From Bacteroidota bacterium (GTDB taxonomy: Bacteria; Bacteroidota; Bacteroidia; Chitinophagales; Chitinophagaceae): a stretch of 64,000 bases of DNA. The stretch is taken from contig JAEWKK010000016.1 of NCBI GenBank assembly GCA_023386045.1, positions 62,001 to 126,000 of the forward strand, written 5' to 3'. Below the pieces are notes generated by a model. The model was given only the letters and a program-made list of their open reading frames with translations. It was not told where the DNA came from and did no database searches. The translations under genes were made by a program, and so were the position numbers. Positions 36,247 through 44,166 of this stretch are shown one piece after another (position 1 is the first letter of the stretch; every line of letters begins with the position of its first letter).

Positions 36247-37061
36247 TAAGTTTTTCCTGAAGCCCTGATGATCGAATCTTTTTCTGCCAGGGTAAAATTA
36301 TTGTTATACTGGTAGAGAACAGATTCCCAGTCGCCGTATACAGGATTAGGGATGATGATGAAGCGGTTGCCAAATTCCTGGCTGTATTTGATAGTGATAT
36401 GATCTCTTTCTTCCTGGGTTTTTTTATCAAAAGCCGCGTCAAAATCAGCAAGATTATCGCCCAGATACAAGACTACATTAAAAACAGCGGCTATTTCTTT
36501 TCTTCTTTGCTCTTTACTGGAAGTACCCTGTCTCATGACCAGGTGCCGGGCATCTGAATTGGGCAGGTTGTACACTTCAAGGTTTTTTTGAGTTCCATTC
36601 CGGTCCTTTTCATCCCTGTTGGTGATGTAAAAAACTTCAACACCTTTCGAAGCGGCATATTTTAAGAATGAAGCCGCACCTGCAATGGTATCTGCCTCTG
36701 ATCTTTCAATCCACTGCGACCATGAAAGTGGTTCATAGTCCAATCCAAGCGCAGCCATATGTAGGGCGTACCTGCTATTATCAAGAATGGTTTCATCAAT
36801 ATCTGTTATGATAGCCCTTGGTTTGGAAGAGGCAGCCTGAAGAGACTGATCAAGCCTCATCCTTGCCATGTTAAATGCCTGGATACACAATGCTTTGTAT
36901 TCTGCAGCAGTTTGCTGGTAAACCGATGCAAACAGCTTGGCATTTACAATAGCTGATTGTTGAGGTCCTTTTACTTCAGCTTCCGGCAATTTTTCAGAAG
37001 CTATGGGCCGGCTAGTTGTACAGGCAGAGATCAACAGGCATAACAGTAAGATATTTTTCAT
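36243..37061 (-). CDS. Acid phosphatase / 5'-nucleotidase, lipoprotein e(P4) family
   Basis: A 272-residue HAD-superfamily phosphatase anchored as a lipoprotein (MKNILLLCLLISAC, lipobox Cys14). The nucleophile motif is DIDETILDN, the second motif is ITNRDE and the acidic fourth motif is LGDNLADFD. These are the class C acid phosphatase signatures. In Haemophilus the homologue releases nicotinamide riboside from NMN and is a vaccine antigen. Here it likely scavenges phosphate or nucleosides at the outer membrane. TAAATTTG ends 4 nt before the ATG. Confidence 0.92.
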   Translation of the reverse strand: MKNILLLCLLISACTTSRPIASEKLPEAEVKGPQQSAIVNAKLFASVYQQTAAEYKALCIQAFNMARMRLDQSLQAASSKPRAIITDIDETILDNSRYALHMAALGLDYEPLSWSQWIERSEADTIAGAASFLKYAASKGVEVFYITNRDEKDRNGTQKNLEVYNLPNSDARHLVMRQGTSSKEQRRKEIAAVFNVVLYLGDNLADFDAAFDKKTQEERDHITIKYSQEFGNRFIIIPNPVYGDWESVLYQYNNNFTLAEKDSIIRASGKTY

Positions 37062-37065
37062 CTGC

Positions 37066-37073
37066 CAAATTTA
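37066..37073 (-). promoter_or_regulatory. -7 promoter element for the e(P4)-type phosphatase gene
   Basis: TAAATTTG on the minus strand is separated from the ATG by 4 nt (GCAG), the same leaderless geometry seen elsewhere in the window. Confidence 0.6.
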
Positions 37074-37131
37074 AAACAGCAAAATCCACCAGTTTGGAAT
37101 TTTTTTTGTGGCAGCTATATAAAATATTTTT

Positions 37132-37386
37132 ATGGCAGGACAAAGGTTTGAATTTAGCGTGGACGGAGTACCATTTGCTATCACAGCAACACCATTTGAA
37201 TTCAATGCAGAAACCAGGTATAAAGTGGGTTATAATGGCAATGAATATATTTTCAGCTGGGATCCCAGCATAGGCCGGCTTGCTCCTATAGATGCTGATG
37301 CCGCTGACATCCCTGATACTGTGGAAGAAGTGATCGCAAGAAGACTACAGGCATCAGGAAGACCTTCAGGAAATAACAACAGGTAA
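37132..37386 (+). CDS. Small unknown protein (84 aa)
   Basis: An 84-residue cytoplasmic protein I do not recognise. It starts MAGQRFEFSVDGVPFAITATPF and has an aromatic, beta-prone first half with YKVGYNGNEYIFSW. A short acidic helix follows (DTVEEVIARRL), then a Gly/Asn/Arg-rich tail. The composition is typical of a real coding sequence and the frame is not a shadow of another gene. It lies between the phosphatase gene (divergent) and the EVE-domain gene (convergent). Confidence 0.68.
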   Translation: MAGQRFEFSVDGVPFAITATPFEFNAETRYKVGYNGNEYIFSWDPSIGRLAPIDADAADIPDTVEEVIARRLQASGRPSGNNNR

Positions 37387-37417
37387 TTCTTCAAAAAGAT
37401 TATAGAAGTTGGCCGCA

Positions 37418-37828
37418 CTACTTGGTGCCTGAAAGTTCCATAACAACTTTCCATTCCTCTTCAGTGACGGGTTGAACCGAGAGTCGGCTGATACGTAAAA
37501 GGGCCATTTCTTTTAGTCGTTTATCAGCCTTAACCTGCTCAAGCGTTACCGGCTTCTTTAGTTTCTTAAGAGGCTTCAGATCCACTGCCACCCAGGCATC
37601 GTTATCTGTGGTGGGATCCTGGTAGGCTTCCTTGTGAACGGTTGCAATGCCTACGATCTCAAGTCCTTCATTACTGTGGTAAAAAAAAACCTGGTCGCCT
37701 TTTTTCATGGCACGCAGATGTAAACGGGCGGCATAATTGCGTACACCATCCCAGGTTGTTTTTCCATCTTTTTCAAATTGATCCCAGCTATACTTAAATG
37801 GTTCGGATTTGACAAGCCAGTGTGCCAT
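37418..37828 (-). CDS. EVE-domain protein
   Basis: A 136-residue EVE domain, a PUA-like fold that binds modified bases in DNA or RNA. Key blocks are MAHWLVKSEP, TTWDGVRNYAAR, MKKGDQVFFYHS and GIATVHKEAYQDPT, which match the bacterial thymocyte-nuclear-protein-1 relatives. The start is the ATG at 37826-37828, giving MAHWLVKSEP; an in-frame TTG six codons upstream is not needed. Some EVE proteins occur with modification-dependent restriction systems, but no nuclease or methylase is nearby here. Confidence 0.9.
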   Translation of the reverse strand: MAHWLVKSEPFKYSWDQFEKDGKTTWDGVRNYAARLHLRAMKKGDQVFFYHSNEGLEIVGIATVHKEAYQDPTTDNDAWVAVDLKPLKKLKKPVTLEQVKADKRLKEMALLRISRLSVQPVTEEEWKVVMELSGTK

Positions 37829-37893
37829 GCAATAATTTTCCTGCAAGAATAAAAAAATAGATTGAGTGAAGCTCTATTATTCAATAAAGTTCT

Positions 37894-38520
37894 TCAAAGA
37901 TCAAAGACGATCGGCTTGTTGACCAGTTCATATTTTTCATTCACGGCGCAGGCATTTATAAAGCGTATGCCTGATCGAATGATCATTCCATTGGATTCAT
38001 GGATATGTCCGCAAACATGAACCCTGGGCTTCAGGGCTAGAACTGTACGAAGCAGGTCCTGGCAACCCACATGTTGTTCCGTACCCGTCTGATCTAGGAA
38101 TCCATAAACAGGTCCATGCGTAATCAAAAGATTTGTGGTGGCGGGAATCATTTCCCAGTGCTTTCTTATAGATTTTCCTCTCTGCCTGTTGAAAGCCCAG
38201 TTAAAATAAACAGGTGTAACAGGCGAACCCCAGATTTGAATTCCATTGATCTCCAATCCTGAATCATTAAGATAATGAACACCTGCTGGTAAAAGTTGAA
38301 ATATGGTTTCTGGTTTTTCTTTTTCCAAAAAGAAATCATGATTGCCGGCAATGAAGATCTTGTGTTGATATCGCCGACTGGAAAACCAGTCGAGGAAATC
38401 AATGACTTCTTCTTTTTTTCCCCTGCTGGTAATATCACCTGCATGTATCAACACATCTCCCGGAGGAAGAAACAATTTCCGGTGTTGTGCATGTGTATCA
38501 GAAATCGTAACAAATCTCAA
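37894..38520 (-). CDS. Calcineurin-like metallophosphoesterase (YfcE/MPPED-like)
   Basis: A 208-residue metallophosphoesterase. Motifs are DTH (8-10), GD (28-29), GNHD (59-62), ITHGPVYG and GHIHES, a complete two-metal centre. The start is TTG (38518-38520): a stop codon (TAA) lies two codons upstream and the first catalytic residue is already at position 8, so no other start fits. The family includes MPPED1-like phosphodiesterases. The substrate is unknown. It is 45 bp downstream of the small hydrophilic ORF on the same strand. Confidence 0.88.
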   Translation of the reverse strand: MRFVTISDTHAQHRKLFLPPGDVLIHAGDITSRGKKEEVIDFLDWFSSRRYQHKIFIAGNHDFFLEKEKPETIFQLLPAGVHYLNDSGLEINGIQIWGSPVTPVYFNWAFNRQRGKSIRKHWEMIPATTNLLITHGPVYGFLDQTGTEQHVGCQDLLRTVLALKPRVHVCGHIHESNGMIIRSGIRFINACAVNEKYELVNKPIVFDL

Positions 38521-38565
38521 ATTTTATTTTTTATCAACCAGCCAATCCGCAGAAACTCCCCTGCC

Positions 38566-38769
38566 TTATTGTTTGTTCTCATCCTTATCGGTGCTTTGGT
38601 TTCTTTGGGAAGACTGATCCCGGCTTTTTTCCTGTGGCCTTGATGCTTTTCCTTTCTGCTCACTTTTATTCGATTTTGCCTGGCTCGCTTCACCAAAACC
38701 CTGGCTACTTTGGTTACTCGCTCCACGACCTGCGCTTCCAGCTTTGTTATTATCACCTCTACCTGACAT
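38566..38769 (-). CDS. Small, highly hydrophilic Ser/Gln/Lys-rich protein (67 aa), tentative
   Basis: A 67-residue predicted protein, MSGRGDNNKAGSAGRG at the start, with no hydrophobic residue cluster. It is rich in Ser, Gln, Lys, Asn and Gly, hence intrinsically disordered. It resembles in style the small stress-type hydrophilins of Bacteroidota. An overlapping frame (38517-38756) encodes a very basic peptide and is less convincing. No promoter match was found. It may be translated ahead of the metallophosphoesterase gene. Confidence 0.5.
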   Translation of the reverse strand: MSGRGDNNKAGSAGRGASNQSSQGFGEASQAKSNKSEQKGKASRPQEKSRDQSSQRNQSTDKDENKQ

Positions 38770-38832
38770 AATAAATTATTTAAGTGTTGTTCAACTTAAA
38801 TTTACTACAGTTATTATGCCATTACCCAACCA

Positions 38833-40896
38833 ATGATAATGACAAGAACAGCGAGTGCGGTTATTTTATCCTTTTTGATTCCGGGTCTTTTACCAGCGCA
38901 GGAAACAGATTCAACAACAGGTTCTTTACCTGAGATCAGGATACAGGCTTTCAGCCAGGACAAAAGGTTAAAGGATCTTCCTACATCCATCAATTATGTC
39001 AACAGGGAAGCTCTTGAAAGATTCAATGCGACATCAATTGTACATGCCATCAATACCACACCCGGAGTAAAAATGGAAGAAAGATCTCCCGGAAGCTACA
39101 GGATGAATATCCGTGGAAGTTCTCTCCGATCACCCTTTGGCGTAAGAAATGTAAAACTGTATTACAATGATATTCCCTTTACTGATCCTGGAGGACATAG
39201 TTATCTTAACCTTCTTGGCTATTATAATTTTCAATCTGTTGAGATCATCAAAGGTCCTGGTAGCAGCCTTTATGGAGCCGGAACGGGCGGTGTGATGATC
39301 ATTAATAGTATCAACCCACAGGAAAAAACCGGTATCAAAACATTTTATTCTGCCGGCGGCTATCAACTGCATAACATCTATGCCTCAATTAGTTCCCATA
39401 CAGATAAAATGAACAGCAGTGTTGGTTTTCAGCACCAACAGCAGAAGGGCTATCGAAATCATTCTGAACTGAAAAGAAATATTTTCAACTGGACTACAGA
39501 CATCACCATAAATGAAAAAAATGAACTCAAGTCAACTGTATTGTTAGGAGAAGTTTTTTATGAAACACCAGGTGCATTAACCAGGACAGAATATGAATCA
39601 AATCCAAAAGCTGCTCGACCTGCAACGGGAAGTTTTCCTGGCGCCAAAGAAGCCAGGGCCTCGGTAAACCAGAAAAGTTTTCTTGCAGGCATTTCTTATT
39701 TACAAAAACTCGGTGAAGATTTTGAAAACAGGACAGTTCTTTATGGAATGTTCACTGAATTACGTAACCCTGCCATAAGGAACTACGCCAGAAGTTCTGA
39801 ACCACATTATGGTGGTCGCACCATGTTCAGTTACTCTAAAAATACTTATGGCATAGATCTTAAATGGCAAATTGGCGGAGAATGGCAGGAAGGATTGGCC
39901 AGCACCAGCATTCATAACAACAGGCAGGGACAACCAGATTCCTTACAATCCCTGGATGAAATAAAAAACATTCAGCAATACGCGTTTACCCAACTATCTT
40001 TTGAAAAAAAGAACTGGTTCTTATTGGGAGGACTCAGTGTGAACCAGATGAAGCTGCGCTTCCAGAGATTTACACCCCTGACTTCAGGAGTTTTCCAAAG
40101 AAAATTTGGGATCAGGCTTTCACCAAGAATTGCGCTGATGAAAAAAATCAACAGCGATCATGCAACATTGAATATTTATTCCGGTATATCAGGAGGCTTT
40201 TCACCACCAACTTCATCCGAACTGCTGCCTACAGGAAGTGCTATCAATCTTGACTTGCAGGCAGAACAGGGAACCAATTACGACCTGGGTTTTAAATTAA
40301 ATATCCAGGAACGATGGTACATAGATGTCAATGCTTTTTGGTTTGGTCTGAAGAATACCATTGTACAGCGAAGAGATGCTGGTGGCGGCGATTTTTTTAT
40401 CAATGCAGGAGAAACCAGGCAGCATGGAATTGAAACTTATATGAGTTACGATATCAGGATGAAGAATAGAAATAAATGCATGGTGTGGCTCAGTCATACC
40501 TGGCACGATTTCAATTACAGATCCTTCATCCAGCTGAACCAGGATTTTTCAGGTAACCAGCTGCCTTCCGTTGCGCCCCGGGTAATTGCTTCCGGTATTG
40601 ATCTAAAGTTTGCCAATGGATTTCAAACCGGAATAACTTATTATTATAACGACCGGATTGCATTAAATGATGCCAACAGTGAATTTGCAAATTCCTTCCA
40701 CCTGCTGGGATTAAAAACAGGTTTCAGAAAATCCTGGGATCAACATTGGAATATTATTGTAAACGCTGGCATCGAAAATATTCTTGATGAGGACTATAGT
40801 TTAGGTAATGATATCAATGGCTTTGGAGGACGGTATTACAATGCTGCCCCCGGAAGAAATTATTTTATCTCTATCGCTGCAGAATTGAATCAATAA
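38833..40896 (+). CDS. TonB-dependent outer-membrane receptor
   Basis: A 687-residue outer-membrane receptor with a signal peptide (cleavage near 22, PGLLPAQ). The plug domain (about 45-155) has PTSINYVNREALERF, NTTPGVKMEERSPGS, IRGSSLRSPFGVRNVK and GPGSSLYGAGTGGV. The rest is a beta barrel ending with an aromatic-containing C-terminal strand. It lacks an N-terminal carboxypeptidase-like domain, so it is not of the SusC type. It resembles siderophore/FecA-like receptors. The ligand is unknown and no SusD, substrate-binding or regulator gene is adjacent. It ends at a shared bidirectional terminator. Confidence 0.9.
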   Translation: MIMTRTASAVILSFLIPGLLPAQETDSTTGSLPEIRIQAFSQDKRLKDLPTSINYVNREALERFNATSIVHAINTTPGVKMEERSPGSYRMNIRGSSLRSPFGVRNVKLYYNDIPFTDPGGHSYLNLLGYYNFQSVEIIKGPGSSLYGAGTGGVMIINSINPQEKTGIKTFYSAGGYQLHNIYASISSHTDKMNSSVGFQHQQQKGYRNHSELKRNIFNWTTDITINEKNELKSTVLLGEVFYETPGALTRTEYESNPKAARPATGSFPGAKEARASVNQKSFLAGISYLQKLGEDFENRTVLYGMFTELRNPAIRNYARSSEPHYGGRTMFSYSKNTYGIDLKWQIGGEWQEGLASTSIHNNRQGQPDSLQSLDEIKNIQQYAFTQLSFEKKNWFLLGGLSVNQMKLRFQRFTPLTSGVFQRKFGIRLSPRIALMKKINSDHATLNIYSGISGGFSPPTSSELLPTGSAINLDLQAEQGTNYDLGFKLNIQERWYIDVNAFWFGLKNTIVQRRDAGGGDFFINAGETRQHGIETYMSYDIRMKNRNKCMVWLSHTWHDFNYRSFIQLNQDFSGNQLPSVAPRVIASGIDLKFANGFQTGITYYYNDRIALNDANSEFANSFHLLGLKTGFRKSWDQHWNIIVNAGIENILDEDYSLGNDINGFGGRYYNAAPGRNYFISIAAELNQ

Positions 40897-40897
40897 A

Positions 40898-40928
40898 AAA
40901 TGCCGGCACCGCCAGCATTTCAGTTTTT
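40898..40928. terminator. Bidirectional terminator between convergent genes
   Basis: An AAATGC / GCATTT stem with an inner GGC/GCC extension is flanked by A-run and T-run (AAAAAA before, TTTTT after). It serves the receptor gene and possibly the convergent gene at 40941. Confidence 0.68.
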
Positions 40929-40940
40929 ACAAAACTTATT

Positions 40941-41447
40941 TTATCCCATAGCTGAAGTCACCAGCCTTCGCTCCCATTCCTCTTTTCTTCTTGTATTTCT
41001 TTGTTTTGATTTGTTTGCCAGCTTTTTGGTGATTGCGGCGGTAACTACCGCACCGGCAACGTAAAGGCCAACTGTCATTAATTTTGTTGACAGGCTTTTA
41101 TTAGTATGTCTTTTTTCAAGTCCTAGTGGTCCGGGAAGCGCAACGGCACTAATACCCGCAGCTAAACCTAGCATGGTACTCCTGAGCCAGATATTCTTTT
41201 CTTTTCCTACACCGGCCATTGAATAATACAAGGCATTGCTCACAAGGTCACCTGCCAGGGCCCAGGTAAATAAGCGATTATTACCTGGAGTACTGTTACC
41301 AGTAGCCTGCAATCCTTTTGAAATGGCATTCATACCCAAAAGATCCAATCGGGGAGCTTTTGGCACAAGCCTTCGGACTGATTCATGTATCAGCGTAACG
41401 GCAACAGCACCTGCTACACCTCCTCCTACAGCGGTTAAAGGTATCAT
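40941..41447 (-). CDS. Unknown small membrane protein
   Basis: A 168-residue protein with three to four hydrophobic segments (near 2-18, 63-78, 90-106 and 122-139) rich in Gly and Ala. It has a strongly basic C-terminus (KKLANKSKQRNTRRKEEWER). I do not recognise a family; the Gly/Ala-rich helices suggest an inner-membrane protein. It begins with an ATG at 41445-41447 and lies downstream of dnaG on the same strand, separated by about 90 bp from its stop. Confidence 0.65.
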   Translation of the reverse strand: MIPLTAVGGGVAGAVAVTLIHESVRRLVPKAPRLDLLGMNAISKGLQATGNSTPGNNRLFTWALAGDLVSNALYYSMAGVGKEKNIWLRSTMLGLAAGISAVALPGPLGLEKRHTNKSLSTKLMTVGLYVAGAVVTAAITKKLANKSKQRNTRRKEEWERRLVTSAMG

Positions 41448-41540
41448 GACAAAAAATTTGTATTAACACTTAAATTTTAATGCCAGCCTGTTGGCACTAA
41501 TCATTTCTACAGACAGATTATAAAAATGTTCATGTAAAGA

Positions 41541-43559
41541 TCAACGCAACACAACGGTTCCGATTTTTTTTGTCAGTTCCATTTCCATTTGCTTGAGATG
41601 CTGATGTGTAAGCAACAAGGTAGGCTGCTGTGAGGGTTCCGCCTTCTCCAGGTCTGCATGGTTTTGAAGCAACAGGCGCTTGACCTTGCGCAGCTTGAGG
41701 TAATTGATGGCGGATTCAATTTCTTCCACGGTATTATCTCTACCAATGTTCAAAAAATTCAACAATGCCGCATCGTTTTCCTTTTTGAGTGTATTTAAGA
41801 AGCTTTTATAATCCTGTTCAAACAAAGTTTTCTGGTAGCCGGTAGACTGGCTCAATTCTCTTTTCCAATGCATGCTTTCTTCATAAGGAAAATGAAGAAG
41901 AGATACAGCTAAGGTGCTCAAATCCTGGTCGGGACTATATAAGAAATAATTTTTATCAGGTGCAGGATGGATCTGTTTATAGGCTGTCAGCAATTTCAAA
42001 ACAGCCTGGTTATCTATCAGGTCCTCTTCTGGCAATTCAGACAAAATAAAATCAACCACCAGCTGGCTGTCTTTCCATTCCTTGGTACCATGTTCCAGGA
42101 GAATTCTTGCAATCTCTCTTTCCTGGAGATCATCGCGGTAGAGAAGATTAAAGGTTTCATCATTAAAATTATTCTCCTCCGCTTTTTTTGCATTTTCCTC
42201 ATGATATTTGGCTTCATCAAAAGGAAGCTTATTTTCCTGAAGAGAAATGCGGTTGCGAATAAAACGGTTTACAAGGCTTGTAAATCCTGTTTCGTCAATA
42301 TGCAGGATCTGTGAGCACTGGCGAATATATTCCTGCTGTTTTGTGAAGTCTTCGGTTTTGTCAATTTTAGAAACTGTTTCAGCAATATGGTTGACTACTT
42401 CCGATTTTTTATTAGCATCATCGCCGGCTTCTTTCAATAATACTTCCAGCTGGAAAAGAATGAAATCTTTTTTATTATGCAGAATGAAATTGCGGAATTC
42501 ATTGGTACCAACTTTCCTTACATAACTATCAGGATCTTCTTTGTCAGGGATCAGCACCAGTTTTACGTTCAGACTTTCTTCCAGTGCCATATCCAGCCCG
42601 CGAAGAGCGGCTTTAACACCAGCAGCATCACCATCGTATATAATGGTGAGATTGTTCGTGTATTTTTTGATCAGTCTTAACTGGTCCTGTGTAAGCGAAG
42701 TACCTCCACTCGCCACTACATTTTCTATGCCTGCCTGGTGAAGAGAGATCACATCGGTATAACCTTCCACCAGCAAACATTCATCCGCCTTGTCAATGGC
42801 ATGCCGGGCAAAATAGGTTCCATAAAGGATCCTGCTTTTGATGTAAAGTTCATTCTCTGGTGTATTGATATACTTGGGAGCCTTGTCGTTGCTTTTAATC
42901 AGTCGTGCTCCGAAGCCAATGACTTTGCCGCTGTTATTATGTACAGGAAAAATGATCCTGTCACGATAATTATCTACCAGTTGTTCATTTCGAAGTACTG
43001 CCAGTCCTGCCTTTTGAAGCAGTTCAGGATTGTATTGCCTCGCAACTGCCTGGCGGGCAAAAGCATCCATTCGGTTGGGAGCATATCCGATTCCGAATTT
43101 GCGGATGGTTGCTTCATTAAATCCTCTTTCCTTCAGATAACTGAGCCCGATATCCTGGCCTTCTGTAGTATCAAACAAAACACCAGCATAAAACTGCTGG
43201 GCAAACTGGTTGATGATATAAAGACTTTCTGCTGTCTGCTGCTGTTGTTTTTGTTCAGGGGAAGATTCGGTTTCTTCAATTTCAATATTGTATTTATTGG
43301 CCAGCCAGCGAAGCGCTTCCACATAGGAAAGCTTTTCATGCTCCATGATAAATGAAATGGTATTACCACTTTTTCCACAGCCAAAACATTTGAAAATTTC
43401 TTTAGAAGGAGAAACAGTAAAGGATGGAGTTTTTTCATTGTGGAAAGGACAAAGTCCCAGGTAATTGGCTCCCCTTCTTTTTAAGCGAACAAATCCGCCA
43501 ATCACTTCAAGGACATCAATTCGGGACAGGATCTGTTGTATGGTCTGTTGAGTGATCAC
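41541..43559 (-). CDS. dnaG: DNA primase
   Basis: Synthesises RNA primers for replication. It has 672 residues. The zinc-binding domain has Cys37, His40, Cys58 and Cys61 (LCPFHNEKTPSF and FKCFGCGKSGN). The Toprim domain has LLVEGYTDV (near 258) and YDGDAAG (near 311). The C-terminal helicase-binding domain is divergent, as usual. The start is the GTG at 43557-43559, giving the typical ITQQTIQQILSRIDVLEVIG. An in-frame TTG at 43566-43568 is part of the TATATTTG promoter element and cannot be the start of a transcript from it. Confidence 0.95.
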   Translation of the reverse strand: MITQQTIQQILSRIDVLEVIGGFVRLKRRGANYLGLCPFHNEKTPSFTVSPSKEIFKCFGCGKSGNTISFIMEHEKLSYVEALRWLANKYNIEIEETESSPEQKQQQQTAESLYIINQFAQQFYAGVLFDTTEGQDIGLSYLKERGFNEATIRKFGIGYAPNRMDAFARQAVARQYNPELLQKAGLAVLRNEQLVDNYRDRIIFPVHNNSGKVIGFGARLIKSNDKAPKYINTPENELYIKSRILYGTYFARHAIDKADECLLVEGYTDVISLHQAGIENVVASGGTSLTQDQLRLIKKYTNNLTIIYDGDAAGVKAALRGLDMALEESLNVKLVLIPDKEDPDSYVRKVGTNEFRNFILHNKKDFILFQLEVLLKEAGDDANKKSEVVNHIAETVSKIDKTEDFTKQQEYIRQCSQILHIDETGFTSLVNRFIRNRISLQENKLPFDEAKYHEENAKKAEENNFNDETFNLLYRDDLQEREIARILLEHGTKEWKDSQLVVDFILSELPEEDLIDNQAVLKLLTAYKQIHPAPDKNYFLYSPDQDLSTLAVSLLHFPYEESMHWKRELSQSTGYQKTLFEQDYKSFLNTLKKENDAALLNFLNIGRDNTVEEIESAINYLKLRKVKRLLLQNHADLEKAEPSQQPTLLLTHQHLKQMEMELTKKIGTVVLR

Positions 43560-43565
43560 GGTACG

Positions 43566-43573
43566 CAAATATA
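43566..43573 (-). promoter_or_regulatory. -7 promoter element for dnaG
   Basis: TATATTTG on the minus strand is followed by 6 nt (CGTACC) and then the GTG start of dnaG. This decides the GTG over the upstream TTG. Confidence 0.68.
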
Positions 43574-43720
43574 GTCGCTGACGCTATGATTAATTTAAGG
43601 ATTTAAACTGATAAAAATCTTCTTTTTTTATTAGTAAAGTGCGGTAAATTTAATATACCATCCACACCCAAGGGAAATTGAAGGGAAACCAACATTTTAT
43701 AACCTTTAAATCTTCATCCC

Positions 43721-44098
43721 ATGGTTCAGACAGAAATCTCACAGCTTTCAGCCGAATGCCAGGAATGGCTCCAGATCCTTCGTAATTACCGTGAAGAATT
43801 CCAGTTATCCAAAAAAACACTTCAGGACACTTGTAAAAAATCCTTATCAAAAGACCAGCTTATTCAGGTTGAGCATTTTGATAACCAGTTTCACATCCAG
43901 CTCATCAACATCCACGATCTCAAACATTCCATTAAAACACACGAAAGAAAAATCGACCTCGAATCCTCAGCTGGCGACGTAACAGAAGAAAGCTACAGGA
44001 TTCATGAAGGATTATTAAATGAATTTCTTGCACTGGAAAATTCACTGCAGGAATTACGCAGCGATTTCAGTCATTTCATCAGCGATACTAACTGCTGA
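43721..44098 (+). CDS. Unknown coiled-coil protein
   Basis: A 125-residue acidic, helical protein without signal peptide. It is rich in Glu, Gln and Leu with heptad-like spacing (LQILRNYREEFQLSKKTLQD, then FDNQFHIQLINIHDLKHSIKT). It carries two cysteines near the ends. I do not recognise a family. It lies upstream of the EF-G-like gene on the same strand with a 68-bp gap, so co-transcription is possible. Starts at the ATG at 43721. Confidence 0.72.
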   Translation: MVQTEISQLSAECQEWLQILRNYREEFQLSKKTLQDTCKKSLSKDQLIQVEHFDNQFHIQLINIHDLKHSIKTHERKIDLESSAGDVTEESYRIHEGLLNEFLALENSLQELRSDFSHFISDTNC

Positions 44099-44166
44099 TG
44101 AAACAGATATAGTTTTCTATCTCATGCAAAAGCATGTTGACATCTTTTACCTAAAAATCTGATTAT

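Noticed and set aside
37418..37828. EVE-domain gene as part of a modification-dependent restriction system
   Set aside because: No nuclease, methylase or other defence gene is in the neighbourhood; stand-alone EVE proteins are common.
38518..38526. TAAAATTTG as a promoter -7 element for the metallophosphoesterase gene
   Set aside because: The spacer in TA-nnn-TTTG is one base too long, and using it would remove the only available start codon (TTG 38520).
38517..38756. 79-codon basic frame overlapping the small hydrophilic ORF
   Set aside because: It reads through the metallophosphoesterase start and is composed mostly of Lys and Arg, as expected for a shifted frame of the Ser/Gln-rich ORF.
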